Shown here one piece after another: positions 1 to 8,350 of a DNA stretch of 64,000 nt (its first letter is position 1; every line of letters starts with the position of its first letter). The stretch is from a bacterium (GTDB lineage Bacteria; Desulfobacterota; Binatia; DP-6). Under the pieces are notes generated by a model that searched no databases, was not told the DNA's origin, and worked only from the letters and a program-made list of their open reading frames with translations. The stretch is from positions 124,001-188,000 of the forward strand of contig JAHCID010000004.1 in assembly GCA_026129405.1 (NCBI GenBank), written 5' to 3'. A program made the position numbers and the translations under genes.

Positions 1-286
1 GCTTTGCCCGACACGACGGCGTGGCAGACGTCGGTGAAGAAATCGCCATGCGGGCCGTTCCACGCGCCGGAACGGCCAGAGGTGCCCGGCGAGGAGGATC
101 GCGATTCGCCGCGGAGCCTTGCGAGACGACGAGGCCATGGGCGCGCCGAGGAGCGGCTCGAGCCCGAGCGCGGCGGGGAGCGCGCCACCGACGACGATGG
201 GGAAACACCAGCCATCCGGCGCGCGACACGCGGCGAGGGGCATGGCACCTTGTGCCCGCACCACTACCGATCACGGAGGATCGTTC
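1..286. other. leading edge with a possible gene end on the minus strand
   Basis: No complete gene is seen in this stretch. On the minus strand about bases 1-65 read NGPHGDFFTDVCHAVVSGK, which looks like real protein and runs off the window, but the sequence before it in that frame is not protein-like. It may be the 3-prime part of a decayed or frame-broken gene whose end lies outside. I cannot name the family. The remainder up to the DUF1428 start shows no convincing coding or promoter signal. Confidence 0.2.
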
Positions 287-646
287 ATGCCCAAGTACGT
301 CGACGGTTTCATCGTCCCCGTCCCGAAGAAGAACATCGACGTCTACCGGCGTCTCGCCCGCAAGGCCGGCAAGATATGGAAGGAGTACGGCGCGCTCGAG
401 TATCGCGAGTGCGTCGCCGACGACGTGAAACCCGGCAAGTGGACCTCGTTTCCGCAGAGCGTGAAGCTGAAGAAGGACGAGGTCGTGTGGTTCTCGTGGA
501 TCGTCTACGAGTCCAGGAAGCAGCGCGACGAGATCAACGCCGCCGTCATGAAGGACCCGCGCCTCGAAGCGATGACCAAAGACGCGGTCCCGTTCGACGG
601 CAAGCGCATGATCCTCGGCGGCTTCAAGATCGCCGTGGACCTGTGA
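287..646 (+). CDS. DUF1428 family protein (YbaA-like)
   Basis: This 119-residue protein starts MPKYVDGFIVPVPKKNID and matches the small DUF1428 family (E. coli YbaA), whose members are 115-120 residues and adopt a dimeric alpha/beta barrel-like fold. Family hallmarks visible are the YVDGFVxPVPKKN start, the YGALEYRECVADDVKP stretch near residues 35-50, and the C-terminal FDGKRMILGGFK. The start is set by a GGAGG ribosome site 6 bases upstream of ATG 287; in-frame sequence further upstream is not protein-like. The biochemical role of the family is not established. It is monocistronic here. Confidence 0.9.
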   Translation: MPKYVDGFIVPVPKKNIDVYRRLARKAGKIWKEYGALEYRECVADDVKPGKWTSFPQSVKLKKDEVVWFSWIVYESRKQRDEINAAVMKDPRLEAMTKDAVPFDGKRMILGGFKIAVDL

Positions 647-658
647 TCCTCACCGCAC

Positions 659-980
659 TCAGCCGAGCGCGCGCTCGAAAAGCGCCACCGTCGTGGCGCG
701 CAGCAAGTCGCCGGCCCCCTTCGGCGCCTGCCCCGCGAAGGCGTGTGCGTGCGTGCCTTCGCGGATGATGCCGAGCATGTAGCAGGCGAGCACCGCGTAC
801 CAGTCGACGTGCGAGAGATCACGCGTCGTCTGGGCGCGGTAGCGCGCGACGACCTCGCGGGCACGCGGGAAGCCGTCCACCCATGCCGCCCGACGCGCCG
901 CCGTCCGCAGGCCACGTCGTGAGCAGCCAGCCGAGATCGAGCAGCGGATCGCCGCGGACGGGGACCGCGGCTCAGCCCGC
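659..980 (-). pseudogene. decayed C-terminal end of a phosphotransferase-family protein
   Basis: Two pieces of an aminoglycoside-phosphotransferase-like (APH) protein lie in different frames. Around 913-953 the minus strand reads GDPLLDLGWLLTTW, the classical C-terminal lobe motif of acyl-CoA-associated phosphotransferases, and a stop sits just before it. From about 885 down to 659 another frame reads VDGFPRAREVVARYRAQ and ends LLRATTVALFERALG. The kinase core with the HGD and DxD residues is absent. This is a truncated and frame-broken remnant, unlike its intact neighbours. Confidence 0.6.
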
Positions 981-1104
981 GTACGAGCGGTAGCACGTCG
1001 GCGGCATCGCGGGGGGCGGCTCCATGCCTTGCGCACGAAGCGGACACGCGCACGGGATCGCGAGCGCCACCGCGGCGCTGCAACGTCGCATCGTCACCGC
1101 GTGC

Positions 1105-1937
1105 CTACTCGACGTCGCCGAGGAGGCCGACATGATGCCCGAGCCGCCGCTCCACGTCGCCGGGCTCGTGGAAGCCCCGCTCGAAGAGCGTCCGGATGCG
1201 CGCCTGCGCGGCGGGACGCCCGAGCGCCGCGAGGAACGTGTCCCACTCCGGCGCGATCTCCGCGTCGGCCGGCAGGCTGTTCGCGTCCACGAGCCGCTTG
1301 GTCTCGGCGAGCGCGTCCTTGTCGAACGACGCGATCCGCCCGGCGAGCCGGTCGACGAAGGCGTCCAGCTCGGCGTCGGGCAGCGCGCGGTTCACGTAGC
1401 CGTAGAGCTGCGCGACGTCGGAGGTGATGTCGTCGGCGCCGAGCAGGACCTCGAGCGCGCGGCCACGGCCGATGAGCCGCGGCAGCCGCGCCATCGGCCC
1501 GCCGCCGGGCACGAGCCCGGCACCGACCTCCCACTGCGAGAGGATGCCGTGCTCGCGGCTCGCGAACCGCATGTCGCACGCGAGCGCCAGCTCGCTGCCG
1601 ACCCCCGTCGCGCGCCCGCGGATGCAGGCGATCGAGACGACGCGCGCGCGACTGATCCACACGAAGAAGTCGGGCAGCTGCTGGAGGCCGGTGGTCCCGG
1701 CGGCAGCGTCGTCGACGCCTCGAGCGGCGCGACGAAGTCGTAGTGCGTGACGAACGAGCCCTCGACCGCGCTGTCGAAGACGACGACCTTCACCGCGTGG
1801 TCCTGCTCGAGCGCGGCCACGACCTCGCCGAGCTGCGGCAGCATGTCCGGGCCGAAGATGTTGAGCGGCGGGTGGTCGAACGTCACCCGCCAGTAGGCGG
1901 GCGACCGGCGCGTCAGCTTGATCTTCTGCGTCGTCAC
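1105..1937 (-). CDS. enoyl-CoA hydratase/isomerase family protein, one frame break
   Basis: A crotonase-fold protein of about 277 residues read in two frames. The first frame (GTG 1937 to about 1700) gives MTTQKIKLTRRSPAYWRVTF and ends near EASTTLPPGP. The second continues GLQQLPDFFVWISRARV, IRGRATGVGSELALACDMRF and the GGG oxyanion-region loop, ending at 1105. The total of 833 bases is one short of a whole number of codons, so a single missing base near 1695-1705 restores the reading frame. It follows the SDR gene by 12 bases, so the two likely share an operon and act on acyl-CoA substrates. The substrate is unknown. Confidence 0.8.
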
Positions 1938-1949
1938 GATGCGCTCCCG

Positions 1950-2747
1950 TCAGCGCTTGTGCGCCTGTGCGTCGGCGATCTGCCGAGCGATCTTGCCGCC
2001 GCCGACCAGGCGCTGGATCGACGCCACGAGCGGCGGGCTGATGCCGGCGAGGAGCGCGCCGAGGGACTGCTCGAAGGCGGCGACGGTGATCTCGGCCGGA
2101 TCGTCGCGGATGGCGCGCAGGACGGCGTCGGCGACCTGCTCGGGCGTGCGCGTCCCCGCGCCGCGCGGCAGCGTGACCTTCGTGTCGGCGAACATCCCGG
2201 CGTCGCTGATGAAGCCGGGGAAGATCGTCGTCACGCCGACGCCCGTGCCGTGCAGGTCCTCGCGCAGCCCGAGCGAGAAGCCGCGCAGCCCGAACTTCGT
2301 CGCCGAGTACATGCTCGTCCCGGGCCCCGCCACCTTCCCCGAGATCGACGAGATGAAGACGATCTGGCCGCGGCCGCGCTCGAGCATCCCGGGCGCCGCG
2401 TGGCGCGCCATGACGATCGGCGCGCGCAGGTTCACGTCGAGCGCGCGGTCGATCTGGTCGTCGTCGAAGCTCGTGAGCGGCCCGCTCGACGGCAGCGCGG
2501 CGTTGGCCACCAGCACGTCGATGGGTCCCGCCTCGTCCATGCAGCGCACCACATCGGCAGGCTGTGCGAGGTCGGCGACCACGACGTGCGCACCGATGGC
2601 GTCGGCGAGCGGCCGCAGGGCGTCGGCGCGCCGGCCCGTGACCACGATCGTGGCGCCCGCGGCGTGCAGCGCGCGCGCGATCGCGGTACCGATCCCGCCG
2701 TTCGCCCCGGTGACGAGCGCGCGGGTCTCCTTCCCGATCTGCATCAT
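1950..2747 (-). CDS. short-chain dehydrogenase/reductase
   Basis: A 265-residue classical SDR. Visible elements are the nucleotide-binding TGANGGIG at residues 13-20, ANAA near 81-84 in place of the usual NNAG, a catalytic Ser near 133-134 (FISSIS), and YSATK with Tyr147 and Lys151. ATG 2747 overlaps the TGA of the upstream small secreted protein as ATGA and has a strong AAGGAGG site. The enoyl-CoA hydratase follows 12 bases later. It probably interconverts an alcohol and a ketone with NAD(P)H; context suggests an acyl or hydroxyacyl substrate. DLAQ after strand 3 does not settle cofactor preference. Confidence 0.88.
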   Translation of the reverse strand: MMQIGKETRALVTGANGGIGTAIARALHAAGATIVVTGRRADALRPLADAIGAHVVVADLAQPADVVRCMDEAGPIDVLVANAALPSSGPLTSFDDDQIDRALDVNLRAPIVMARHAAPGMLERGRGQIVFISSISGKVAGPGTSMYSATKFGLRGFSLGLREDLHGTGVGVTTIFPGFISDAGMFADTKVTLPRGAGTRTPEQVADAVLRAIRDDPAEITVAAFEQSLGALLAGISPPLVASIQRLVGGGKIARQIADAQAHKR

Positions 2748-3124
2748 TGACCGACCTCCTTCGCGAGTTGGGCTTCGACGGCCGTCTTCATCGCGTCCTT
2801 CCCGCTCTCGTACGTCGACCACTGGTCGCTCGTGAGCAGTGCCTTCAGCTCGCCGTCCTTCGCGTCTTGGAGCGCGCGGATCTCCGACGCCTTCTTCATC
2901 GCCCACTCCGAGCCCTTCAGCACGGGCTCCGCCTTCTCGGCGTAGCGCAGATTCAGCGCCGCCACCTGCGTGGTCTGGTCCGGCGTCAGCACGAGTGCGG
3001 TCTTCAAGTAGGCCGTCTGCGCGGCGGCGCGCTGCGCGGGCGTGGTCTTCGCGAGCACGTCGAGCTGCGCGGCGGCGGGCGCGACCGCGACGAGGAGCGC
3101 GAGGCAGGCGAGAAGGCGACGCAT
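2744..3124 (-). CDS. small exported helical protein (Spy/CpxP-like size)
   Basis: A 126-residue protein with a signal peptide (MRRLLACLALLVAVAPAAA, cleavage before QLDVLAK), then an all-helical mature part rich in Ala, Lys and Gln. TPAQRAAAQTAYLK and LTPDQTTQVAALNLRYAEK resemble the LTxxQ-type repeats of Spy/CpxP periplasmic proteins, but no full signature is seen. ATG 3124 is chosen because the signal peptide starts there. Its stop overlaps the next SDR start by four bases, so translation is coupled. Role unknown; periplasmic location is inferred from the signal peptide. Confidence 0.65.
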   Translation of the reverse strand: MRRLLACLALLVAVAPAAAQLDVLAKTTPAQRAAAQTAYLKTALVLTPDQTTQVAALNLRYAEKAEPVLKGSEWAMKKASEIRALQDAKDGELKALLTSDQWSTYESGKDAMKTAVEAQLAKEVGQ

Positions 3125-3169
3125 GCCGCGTTTTCGCACGGCCCCCGACCCCAGGCGAGGCGGGGCGCT

Positions 3170-3703
3170 CTATTTCGCGTGCGTGCGGAGGAACTCGAGC
3201 GTGAGCGGCCACGCCCGCTCGGTCGCGCGTAGGTTGGCCCCTTCCTGCCCGCTCTGCTGGCGCAGGAAGCCGTGCCCCGCACCCTCGAACACGTGCGGGG
3301 CGTAGCGCGCACCGAGGGCTTCGCTCGCGGGCTCGATCGTCGCGTTCACGCGCGCGTCCTCACTGCCGTAGAGGCCGAGGATGGACGCCGTGCCGCCCGA
3401 CGGCGTCTCCGGCGCCGTCCCGTAGTAGATGAAGCCGTCGGCGGCGAGCTGATCGGCGACGGCGCGGAGCCAGTCGGTGAGGCCGAAGATCTCGTGGACG
3501 ACGATCACCACCGGCGCCTTGTCCTTGCGCTCGGGGTAGACGACCCACGTCTTCACCGGCGTGCCCGCGACGTCGACCGACACGAGCTCGCCGTGGCGCG
3601 GCGACGTCGCGAGCCGCTGCTTCGCGGTCTCCTCCGACGGCGGCAGCGTCGGTGCGGCGGCGCGGGCGACGGTGGTGGCGGGTGGCCAGGGAACAACCGA
3701 CAT
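3170..3703 (-). pseudogene. dienelactone hydrolase with internal deletion and fused start
   Basis: The first part reads PSEETAKQRLATSPRHGE and VVIVVHEIFGLTDWLRAV, the N-terminal half of exported dienelactone-hydrolase proteins. After AADGFI the sequence jumps directly to YYGTAPETPSGG and LGLYGSEDARVNATI, ending with the catalytic-histidine region EGAGHGFLRQQ. The block that normally lies between, including the nucleophile elbow (GFCWGG type), is missing while the frame is kept. The leader is also abnormal and runs into the neighbouring broken gene. At 177 residues instead of about 260-290 with no nucleophile, hydrolase activity is unlikely. It could be a true deletion allele or an assembly collapse. 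Confidence 0.7.
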
Positions 3704-4434
3704 CGCCTGTGTCGAAGGTCGTCCTCTCCGCCGTGCCGCAGGCGCGGTCGTTCGTCTGCGCGAGCGAGATGTTGGCGTTGTCGTCGAAGGTGAGGATGGC
3801 GAAGGCGTTCAGCAGGCTTCCCTGCTGGAGCAGCACGACCTGATCGAGGCCGGGGTCGAGCCAGTCGAACCGACCGGTGGTGACCTGGATCAGCTTCCCC
3901 TCCTGCCCCAGGTCGAAGCTGTCGGCCTGCGTGGGCGCGAGCGTCGCGCTCACCGTGTAGCTGACGAGCGTTCCGACGTTCACCGCCAGCAGGATTTCCG
4001 TCGTATCCGGGGTATTGTCGTAGTTGCCCGTGGTGAGCGACGCGCCGGTGATCGTCTGGGTGAGGCCGGTCGTGTAGGTGGTCGCTTGGTTGATCACCTG
4101 CGTCGTGCCGTCGACGGTGTAGAACTGCAGCACGAACGCGGTCGTGTTGTTGGGCAGGGTCGTATAGAGCGCGGCGACCAGCTCGTAGGCGCTGGTCGCC
4201 GGTGCTGGGACACGCTCCACCCGCGGCGACCGCCTTCGCCTCCAGCCTCGGCCACTTGGCGTCGTACTTCGTCAGGCACTTCTGGAGCGCGGTCGCGCGC
4301 GCCGCCACATCGGCCGTCAGGGCGAACTTCGCCTCCGCCTTCTGCCGGCAGGAGGCGTACTTCGCAGCCTCGTCGGGTGACGTGGCAACGGTGACGCTGC
4401 CGGCCATCCACTGGAGCGCGCTCGGCAAGAACAC
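3690..4434 (-). pseudogene. broken exported protein with a KC-KY-KW segment
   Basis: Two frames carry clear protein. From 4434, residues include AAKYASCRQKAEAKFALTAD and LQKCLTKYDAKWPRLEAKA, then GGACPSTGD. From about 4215 a different frame gives ELVAALYTTLPNNTTAFVLQ, a Thr/Asn-rich beta-type segment ending CGTAERTTFDTGDVGCSLAT near 3700, where it meets the dienelactone hydrolase remnant. The Cys-spaced first segment is typical of secreted proteins, but no N-terminal signal peptide is left. The two halves may come from one gene or from two fused fragments. No function can be assigned. Confidence 0.45.
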
Positions 4435-4559
4435 GCTCGTGGGCGGCCAGGCACCTTCAAGGGCGCGCGCAGCTCGCCCGCGCCGGCGGAGTGTCCGGGG
4501 ATGCCGGACGGCGGTTCGCCGAGCGGCGCGTTCCTGAGCGCACGCTGAGTCGGCTGGCC

Positions 4560-4589
4560 ATGCGTTGCTAATGCGACAAAATATGCGTT
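4560..4589 (+). promoter_or_regulatory. three ATGCG repeats upstream of a tetR-family gene
   Basis: ATGCGTT at 4560, ATGCGAC at 4571 and ATGCGTT at 4583 are spaced 11 and 12 bases, about one helical turn, in an AT-richer patch directly before the ATG at 4602. They could be an operator for the TetR-type protein that follows. An AAGGA ribosome site lies at 4589-4593. The -35/-10 elements are not clear. Confidence 0.35.
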
Positions 4590-4601
4590 AAGGAAACCCC
4601 C

Positions 4602-5180
4602 ATGCCCGAGAAAGTTCGTCGCCCGGGCGGGCGAACCGCCGACGTCAGCGGCCGTGTCGCCGATGCGACCCTCGCCCTCCTCGCGCAGGGCGGCTTCCAC
4701 GCGTGCACGTTCCAGGCGGTCGCCGCCGCAGCGGGCGTGAACCGCTCCACGCTCTACCGCCGCTGGCCCACGGAGGCGGCGATGGTGCTCGATGCGATCG
4801 CAGCGATCGTCGACGCCGAGATCGTCGTTGCCGACACCGGCTCGCTCGCGGGCGATCTCCGAGCCGCGCTCCGCCGGCTCGCCGCCTTCCTCGACTCGCC
4901 GGTAGGGCGCGCGTCGATCAGTGCGGCGCTGCATCTCGAGGCCGACGCCGCGACGCTCGCCCAGCGCCGGCGGCTCTGGGCACGTCGCTGGACGGCGATC
5001 GCACCCGTCTTCGCCCGTGCGCGGGCACGCGGCGAGCTGGCCGCCGGCGTCGACGAGGCAGCGCTGCTCGCCGCCGGCGCGGGCGCGCTCTACTTCCGCG
5101 TCATCGTCTCGGCGGAGCCGCTCGACGCGAGGTGGATCCGAACCGTCGCCGGGTTGGTCGCGCGCGCGGCGGGCGGGTGA
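4602..5180 (+). CDS. TetR/AcrR family transcriptional regulator
   Basis: A 192-residue one-component regulator. The N-terminal DNA-binding domain (about residues 14-62) contains the helix-turn-helix TFQAVAAAAGVNRSTLYRRW; the C-terminal part (about 75-190) is the variable all-helical ligand and dimer domain, ending LDARWIRTVAGLVARAAGG as in TetR_C domains. ATG 4602 follows an AAGGA site by 8 bases. The target cannot be deduced: the gene downstream is decayed and the upstream divergent gene is broken. Three ATGCG repeats just upstream may be its own operator. Confidence 0.88.
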   Translation: MPEKVRRPGGRTADVSGRVADATLALLAQGGFHACTFQAVAAAAGVNRSTLYRRWPTEAAMVLDAIAAIVDAEIVVADTGSLAGDLRAALRRLAAFLDSPVGRASISAALHLEADAATLAQRRRLWARRWTAIAPVFARARARGELAAGVDEAALLAAGAGALYFRVIVSAEPLDARWIRTVAGLVARAAGG

Positions 5181-5218
5181 TGGACCCTGCCTGACGGGAC
5201 GATCCACGGCTTCGTGCG

Positions 5219-5600
5219 ATGGCAACGGGGCGCATGGCCGCTCGACTGCCCACCATCGGCGAGGCGCTGGTACCCGTCGTCGCGCGCACCCACCCGAGCA
5301 CCAGCCGCTCCTCGTGGCGATGGCCGAGCGCCTCGCGGCGGCGCGCTATCGCGAGTGGGCCGCGGCCGACGCGAATCACGCCGCCGTGCTGCGGGCGTGC
5401 GCCGATCGGGAGGAGGACATCGCCGCCCGCCGGATCGCGCCCGCCAGGCGGCAGCGGTGGCCGAGGCGCTCCGCGGGGGCCCCCGCTACGACATCGAGTA
5501 TCGCGGCATTCGTCCGGACGGCGAGCTGCGCTTCCTCCACGGCCACGTCCTCTGGTCGACGGCGACGATCACGGCCGACGGCGGCGTCGCGCCCTGCAAA
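5219..5600 (+). pseudogene. gene remnants including a PAS-domain fragment
   Basis: No frame stays open as real protein here. About 5290-5435 reads LLVAMAERLAAARYREWAA and ADANHAAVLRACADREEDIA in one frame. From about 5440 another frame reads EALRGGPRYDIEYRGIRPDG, ELRFLHGHVLWST and ITADGGV, which is the second half of a PAS_3-type sensor domain (YxIEYRxxRPDGxxRxxHG). No kinase or output domain follows. This is the residue of a sensory protein in a decaying stretch. Confidence 0.4.
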
Positions 5601-5626
5601 CGGCACCTTCTAATCCCGACGACGAC

Positions 5627-5890
5627 ATGGGCCGGATCGATCCCGCGGCGCCCGCGGAGAGCCTCCTCGCCGTCTGGAACGGCCCACGCTATCGCGCTGC
5701 GCGCCGCTTCTTCCAGGCGCGCACCGGCACACCGGCGGAACGCACGCAGGTCTGCTTCGACTGTCCGAACACACGGGGGTGGGAGGACTGGCAGCGCCAC
5801 CGCACGGCCGGCGGCACCGCCGGCTCCTACCGCAGCCCGTTCTCGACGAACGACGTCTGGAGCTACTTCTGGCAGCGCACGCCCGGCGCC
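5627..5890 (+). pseudogene. possible radical SAM SPASM-domain C-terminal remnant
   Basis: The frame starting at ATG 5627 reads ESLLAVWNGPRYRAARRFFQ, then ERTQVCFDCPNTRGWEDWQ and NDVWSYFWQRTP before losing protein character. The WNGPxxRxxRRxF plus CxxCP arrangement resembles the C-terminal SPASM segment of radical SAM proteins that bind an auxiliary iron-sulfur cluster. No radical SAM core (CxxxCxxC) is present, and the upstream sequence belongs to a different frame. It is called a remnant at low confidence. Confidence 0.3.
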
Positions 5891-6191
5891 CGACGTGCGC
5901 ACGGGCGACCGGACGGCGCGGGCAGCCGTCCGCGCTTCCTGAGCGCGGCGAGACAGCCGTCCGTTCCCGCACCGTGTAGCCGCCAGTCGAGTGGGCTGGT
6001 CGGTATCCGGCGAGGTCGGTCCGTTGCCATCGTCTCCCCCGGAGCGGTAGCCGACACCCGCGCCGATGATCGAGTGCAGCGCCTCGGTATGCTCTAGGCT
6101 GGCTGCGTACACCTCGATCGCGTAGCCGGCTCGACAGATCTCTCGACGAGCTCGCCTTCTGCACATCGTCTCTACCGACGGAGGCCACCCG

Positions 6192-6593
6192 ATGAACGCC
6201 GACGAGCGCGATATCCGCGACCTGCACTCCACCTGGATCGCCGCGGTCAACGCGGGCGATCTCGCCCCATTGCTCGGCCTGATGACCGGCGACGTCGTGT
6301 TGCTGAATCCGGGGGAGGAGCCGCTCGGCCGGGAGGGGTTCTCCGCCAACTTCTCGGCCGCTCACAGACAGGTGCTGATCCGTTGCACCAGCGAGCTGGA
6401 AGACGTCGCGATCGTTGGCGCGGTCGCGTACGCGTGGAGCCGGGACGCATTGTCCGTGACGCCGCGCACCGGCGGAGAAGCGACGCGTCTCGCCGGCCAT
6501 CGCCTGACGATCTATAGAAAGCAGGCCGACGGCCGCTGGCTCCTCGCCCGCGATGCCCACACCTTGGCTCCAGTCACGGAGCCGAGATCGTAG
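6192..6593 (+). CDS. SgcJ/EcaC-like DUF4440 (SnoaL-fold) protein
   Basis: A 133-residue cone-fold protein of the NTF2/SnoaL superfamily. The sequence follows the DUF4440/SgcJ pattern: DERDIRDLHSTWIAAVNAGD at the start, LMTGDVVLLNPGEEPLGREG in the pocket region, LIRCTSELEDVAIVGAVAYA in the beta-sheet, and GHRLTIYRKQADGRWLLARD at the end. GGAGG 7 bases before ATG 6192 fixes the start. Members are small-molecule-binding enzymes or accessory proteins; no substrate can be predicted. It stands alone and is followed by a perfect GC palindrome that may end transcription. Confidence 0.85.
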   Translation: MNADERDIRDLHSTWIAAVNAGDLAPLLGLMTGDVVLLNPGEEPLGREGFSANFSAAHRQVLIRCTSELEDVAIVGAVAYAWSRDALSVTPRTGGEATRLAGHRLTIYRKQADGRWLLARDAHTLAPVTEPRS

Positions 6594-6616
6594 CGGCGCG
6601 CTTCGGCCGACGCCGT

Positions 6617-6638
6617 CGTGCCGCGCCGGCGCGGCACG
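6617..6638 (+). terminator. GC-rich perfect palindrome after the DUF4440 gene
   Basis: A 22-base perfect palindrome with arms CGTGCCGCG and CGCGGCACG around CCGG lies 24 bases after the stop at 6593. No T-run follows. It would form a very stable hairpin and is the best candidate for the 3-prime end of the transcript. Confidence 0.45.
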
Positions 6639-6760
6639 TGCCGCCCCCCGAGTCATCCCGCACCTGGGGAGCATTGACAGTCCCCGGCGCGGCGCCTAGC
6701 CGTGAGGCATCGGCGCGAGCAATGAACGGGACTCGCCCTGGCCACGGTATCGCATCGATC

Positions 6761-6778
6761 GCTGCGCATGCGCGCAGC
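6761..6778 (-). terminator. possible hairpin downstream of the metallophosphoesterase gene
   Basis: GCTGCGC ATGC GCGCAGC gives a 7-bp stem with a 4-base loop about 80 bases beyond the stop of the minus-strand metallophosphoesterase gene (6860). It lacks a T-run, so the call is weak. Confidence 0.25.
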
Positions 6779-6859
6779 CCGCCCGGCGGTCGGCGCGCGC
6801 AGTGACCGCCGCGGAATCCCGACGACTCGGGTGCGCGCGGCGTCTCGGCACCCCGCGGC

Positions 6860-8350
6860 TCAACGCATCTTCGCGCCCGGCACCGGCGTCAGCCCGGACA
6901 GGTCCCGCGCCACGACCGTGTTGCGATCCGACACGCTCGCCCCGAGCGAGAACTGCGGCCACAAGCCGAGGATCTCCTGCCGGCTGCGCTCGCTCCACCG
7001 TCGCGCGAGGCGGCTGCGCGTCTTGTGGAAGTTCATGGCAAAGCCGCCGGTGTAGAGCCGCAGCAGCGAGAAGCCTCCCGGGTACTCCTTGCACGCCGCC
7101 ACCTCCTGCATGGTGACGTTCGGCGCCGCGGCGCTGATCGTGCGCTTGTTGCGATGCGTGTGGCCGGCATGGTGCAGGAAGAGTCCGGGCGTGCCGGCGT
7201 AGTCGGAGAGGAGCGTGGCCACCTGCGCCGGCTCGAGCGTGTTGCTCGCCGAGGTGGGGAACGGCGACTGCTCCACGATGAGCGGGTGGTGGCCGAAGAC
7301 GATCGTCGGCTGGTCGCGCGCCCGTCCGAGCTCGTCGCGGAACCAGGCGAGCTGTTCGCCCGAGAGCGCGCCCGCGTCGTTGCCCCGGCCGGGCTTGTCG
7401 TAGGTGTCGAGCCCGAGGATGCGGAGCCCCTGGAGCTCGCGGGCGAAGTACCCGGGCTCGCCGGCGGGGAAGAACCGGTCCTGGAAGCAGTCGTGACCCT
7501 GCCACCGGCCGATGCGGCAGGCCGCATACTCCTCGCCGTCGTGCGCGCGGTCGTGGTTGCCGCGCGTGACGAACCAGTGGCGGCGGTAGCGGCCGAAGCG
7601 CCGGAGAAGCTTGCCGGCACGGCTGAGATCGACCGGGGCGGCCTCGGCGGTGATGTCGCCCGCCGCGAGCAGGAACGACGCGCCGAGACGGGTGGCGTCG
7701 TGGACCAGGGCCCGGAGCATGACCTCGGGATAGGGCGGCAGCCCTGGCTCCTGCTGGATGCCGGTGATCGGCGTGCCGCCGACGAGCCCCGCGGTCGTCT
7801 CGCCGACGTGCAGGTCGTTGCAGAGCGCGACGGAGAAGAGGAAGCGCCCGGGCGGCGGCTGCGGCGCGGTGAAGGCGTACGGGCCGCCCGTCGTGAGTCC
7901 GTAGCCGGACGTGCCGACCGCGTTGCCGGCGATCAGCGTGAAGGGCGTCGGCGTCGCGGGGAGATCGTTGGAGCGCGCCTGATAGTAGTAGGTCTCGCCC
8001 GGCTCGAGCCCACGGAGCTCGACGTAGTGGTACGGCGTGTCGCGCCAGCGATCGACGGCGATGCGCGTCAGCCGCTGCGGATCGGTGCCCCAGTAGACGA
8101 CCCCGTCGGCCGGCGCGGGCTCCATGCGCCCGAGCCCGTCGTCGGTGCCGGTGTAGCCGGTGTACCAGGTGATGATCGCCCGCTGCTCGGTGAGGGTGAC
8201 GAGCTCGAGGTTGACCGCCGAGATGGGCCCGCGCCGGCTGCGCGCGGCGGCGACGCCGTTGTCGAAGAGGCGGCGCGTGAAGAGCGGCGACGCGGCCGCG
8301 ACGGCGGTCCAGCGCAGGAAGTGGCGGCGGGTGAAGTCACAGCCCGGCAT
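6860..8350 (-). CDS. Tat-exported metallophosphoesterase (purple-acid-phosphatase-like)
   Basis: A 496-residue exported calcineurin-like phosphoesterase. Residues 7-14 (TRRHFLRW) are a twin-arginine signal. A fibronectin-like N-terminal domain (about 45-160, with YHYVELRGLEPGETYYYQAR) precedes the catalytic domain, as in purple acid phosphatases and PhoD relatives. Metal-site motifs appear in order: NDLHVG, AAGDITAEA, RGNHDRAHDG, FGHHPLIVEQ and HHAGHTHRN. It should hydrolyse phosphomonoesters or diesters in the periplasm with a binuclear metal centre; the exact substrate is unknown. It is monocistronic on the minus strand, and ATG 8350 gives a complete Tat leader. Confidence 0.85.
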   Translation of the reverse strand: MPGCDFTRRHFLRWTAVAAASPLFTRRLFDNGVAAARSRRGPISAVNLELVTLTEQRAIITWYTGYTGTDDGLGRMEPAPADGVVYWGTDPQRLTRIAVDRWRDTPYHYVELRGLEPGETYYYQARSNDLPATPTPFTLIAGNAVGTSGYGLTTGGPYAFTAPQPPPGRFLFSVALCNDLHVGETTAGLVGGTPITGIQQEPGLPPYPEVMLRALVHDATRLGASFLLAAGDITAEAAPVDLSRAGKLLRRFGRYRRHWFVTRGNHDRAHDGEEYAACRIGRWQGHDCFQDRFFPAGEPGYFARELQGLRILGLDTYDKPGRGNDAGALSGEQLAWFRDELGRARDQPTIVFGHHPLIVEQSPFPTSASNTLEPAQVATLLSDYAGTPGLFLHHAGHTHRNKRTISAAAPNVTMQEVAACKEYPGGFSLLRLYTGGFAMNFHKTRSRLARRWSERSRQEILGLWPQFSLGASVSDRNTVVARDLSGLTPVPGAKMR

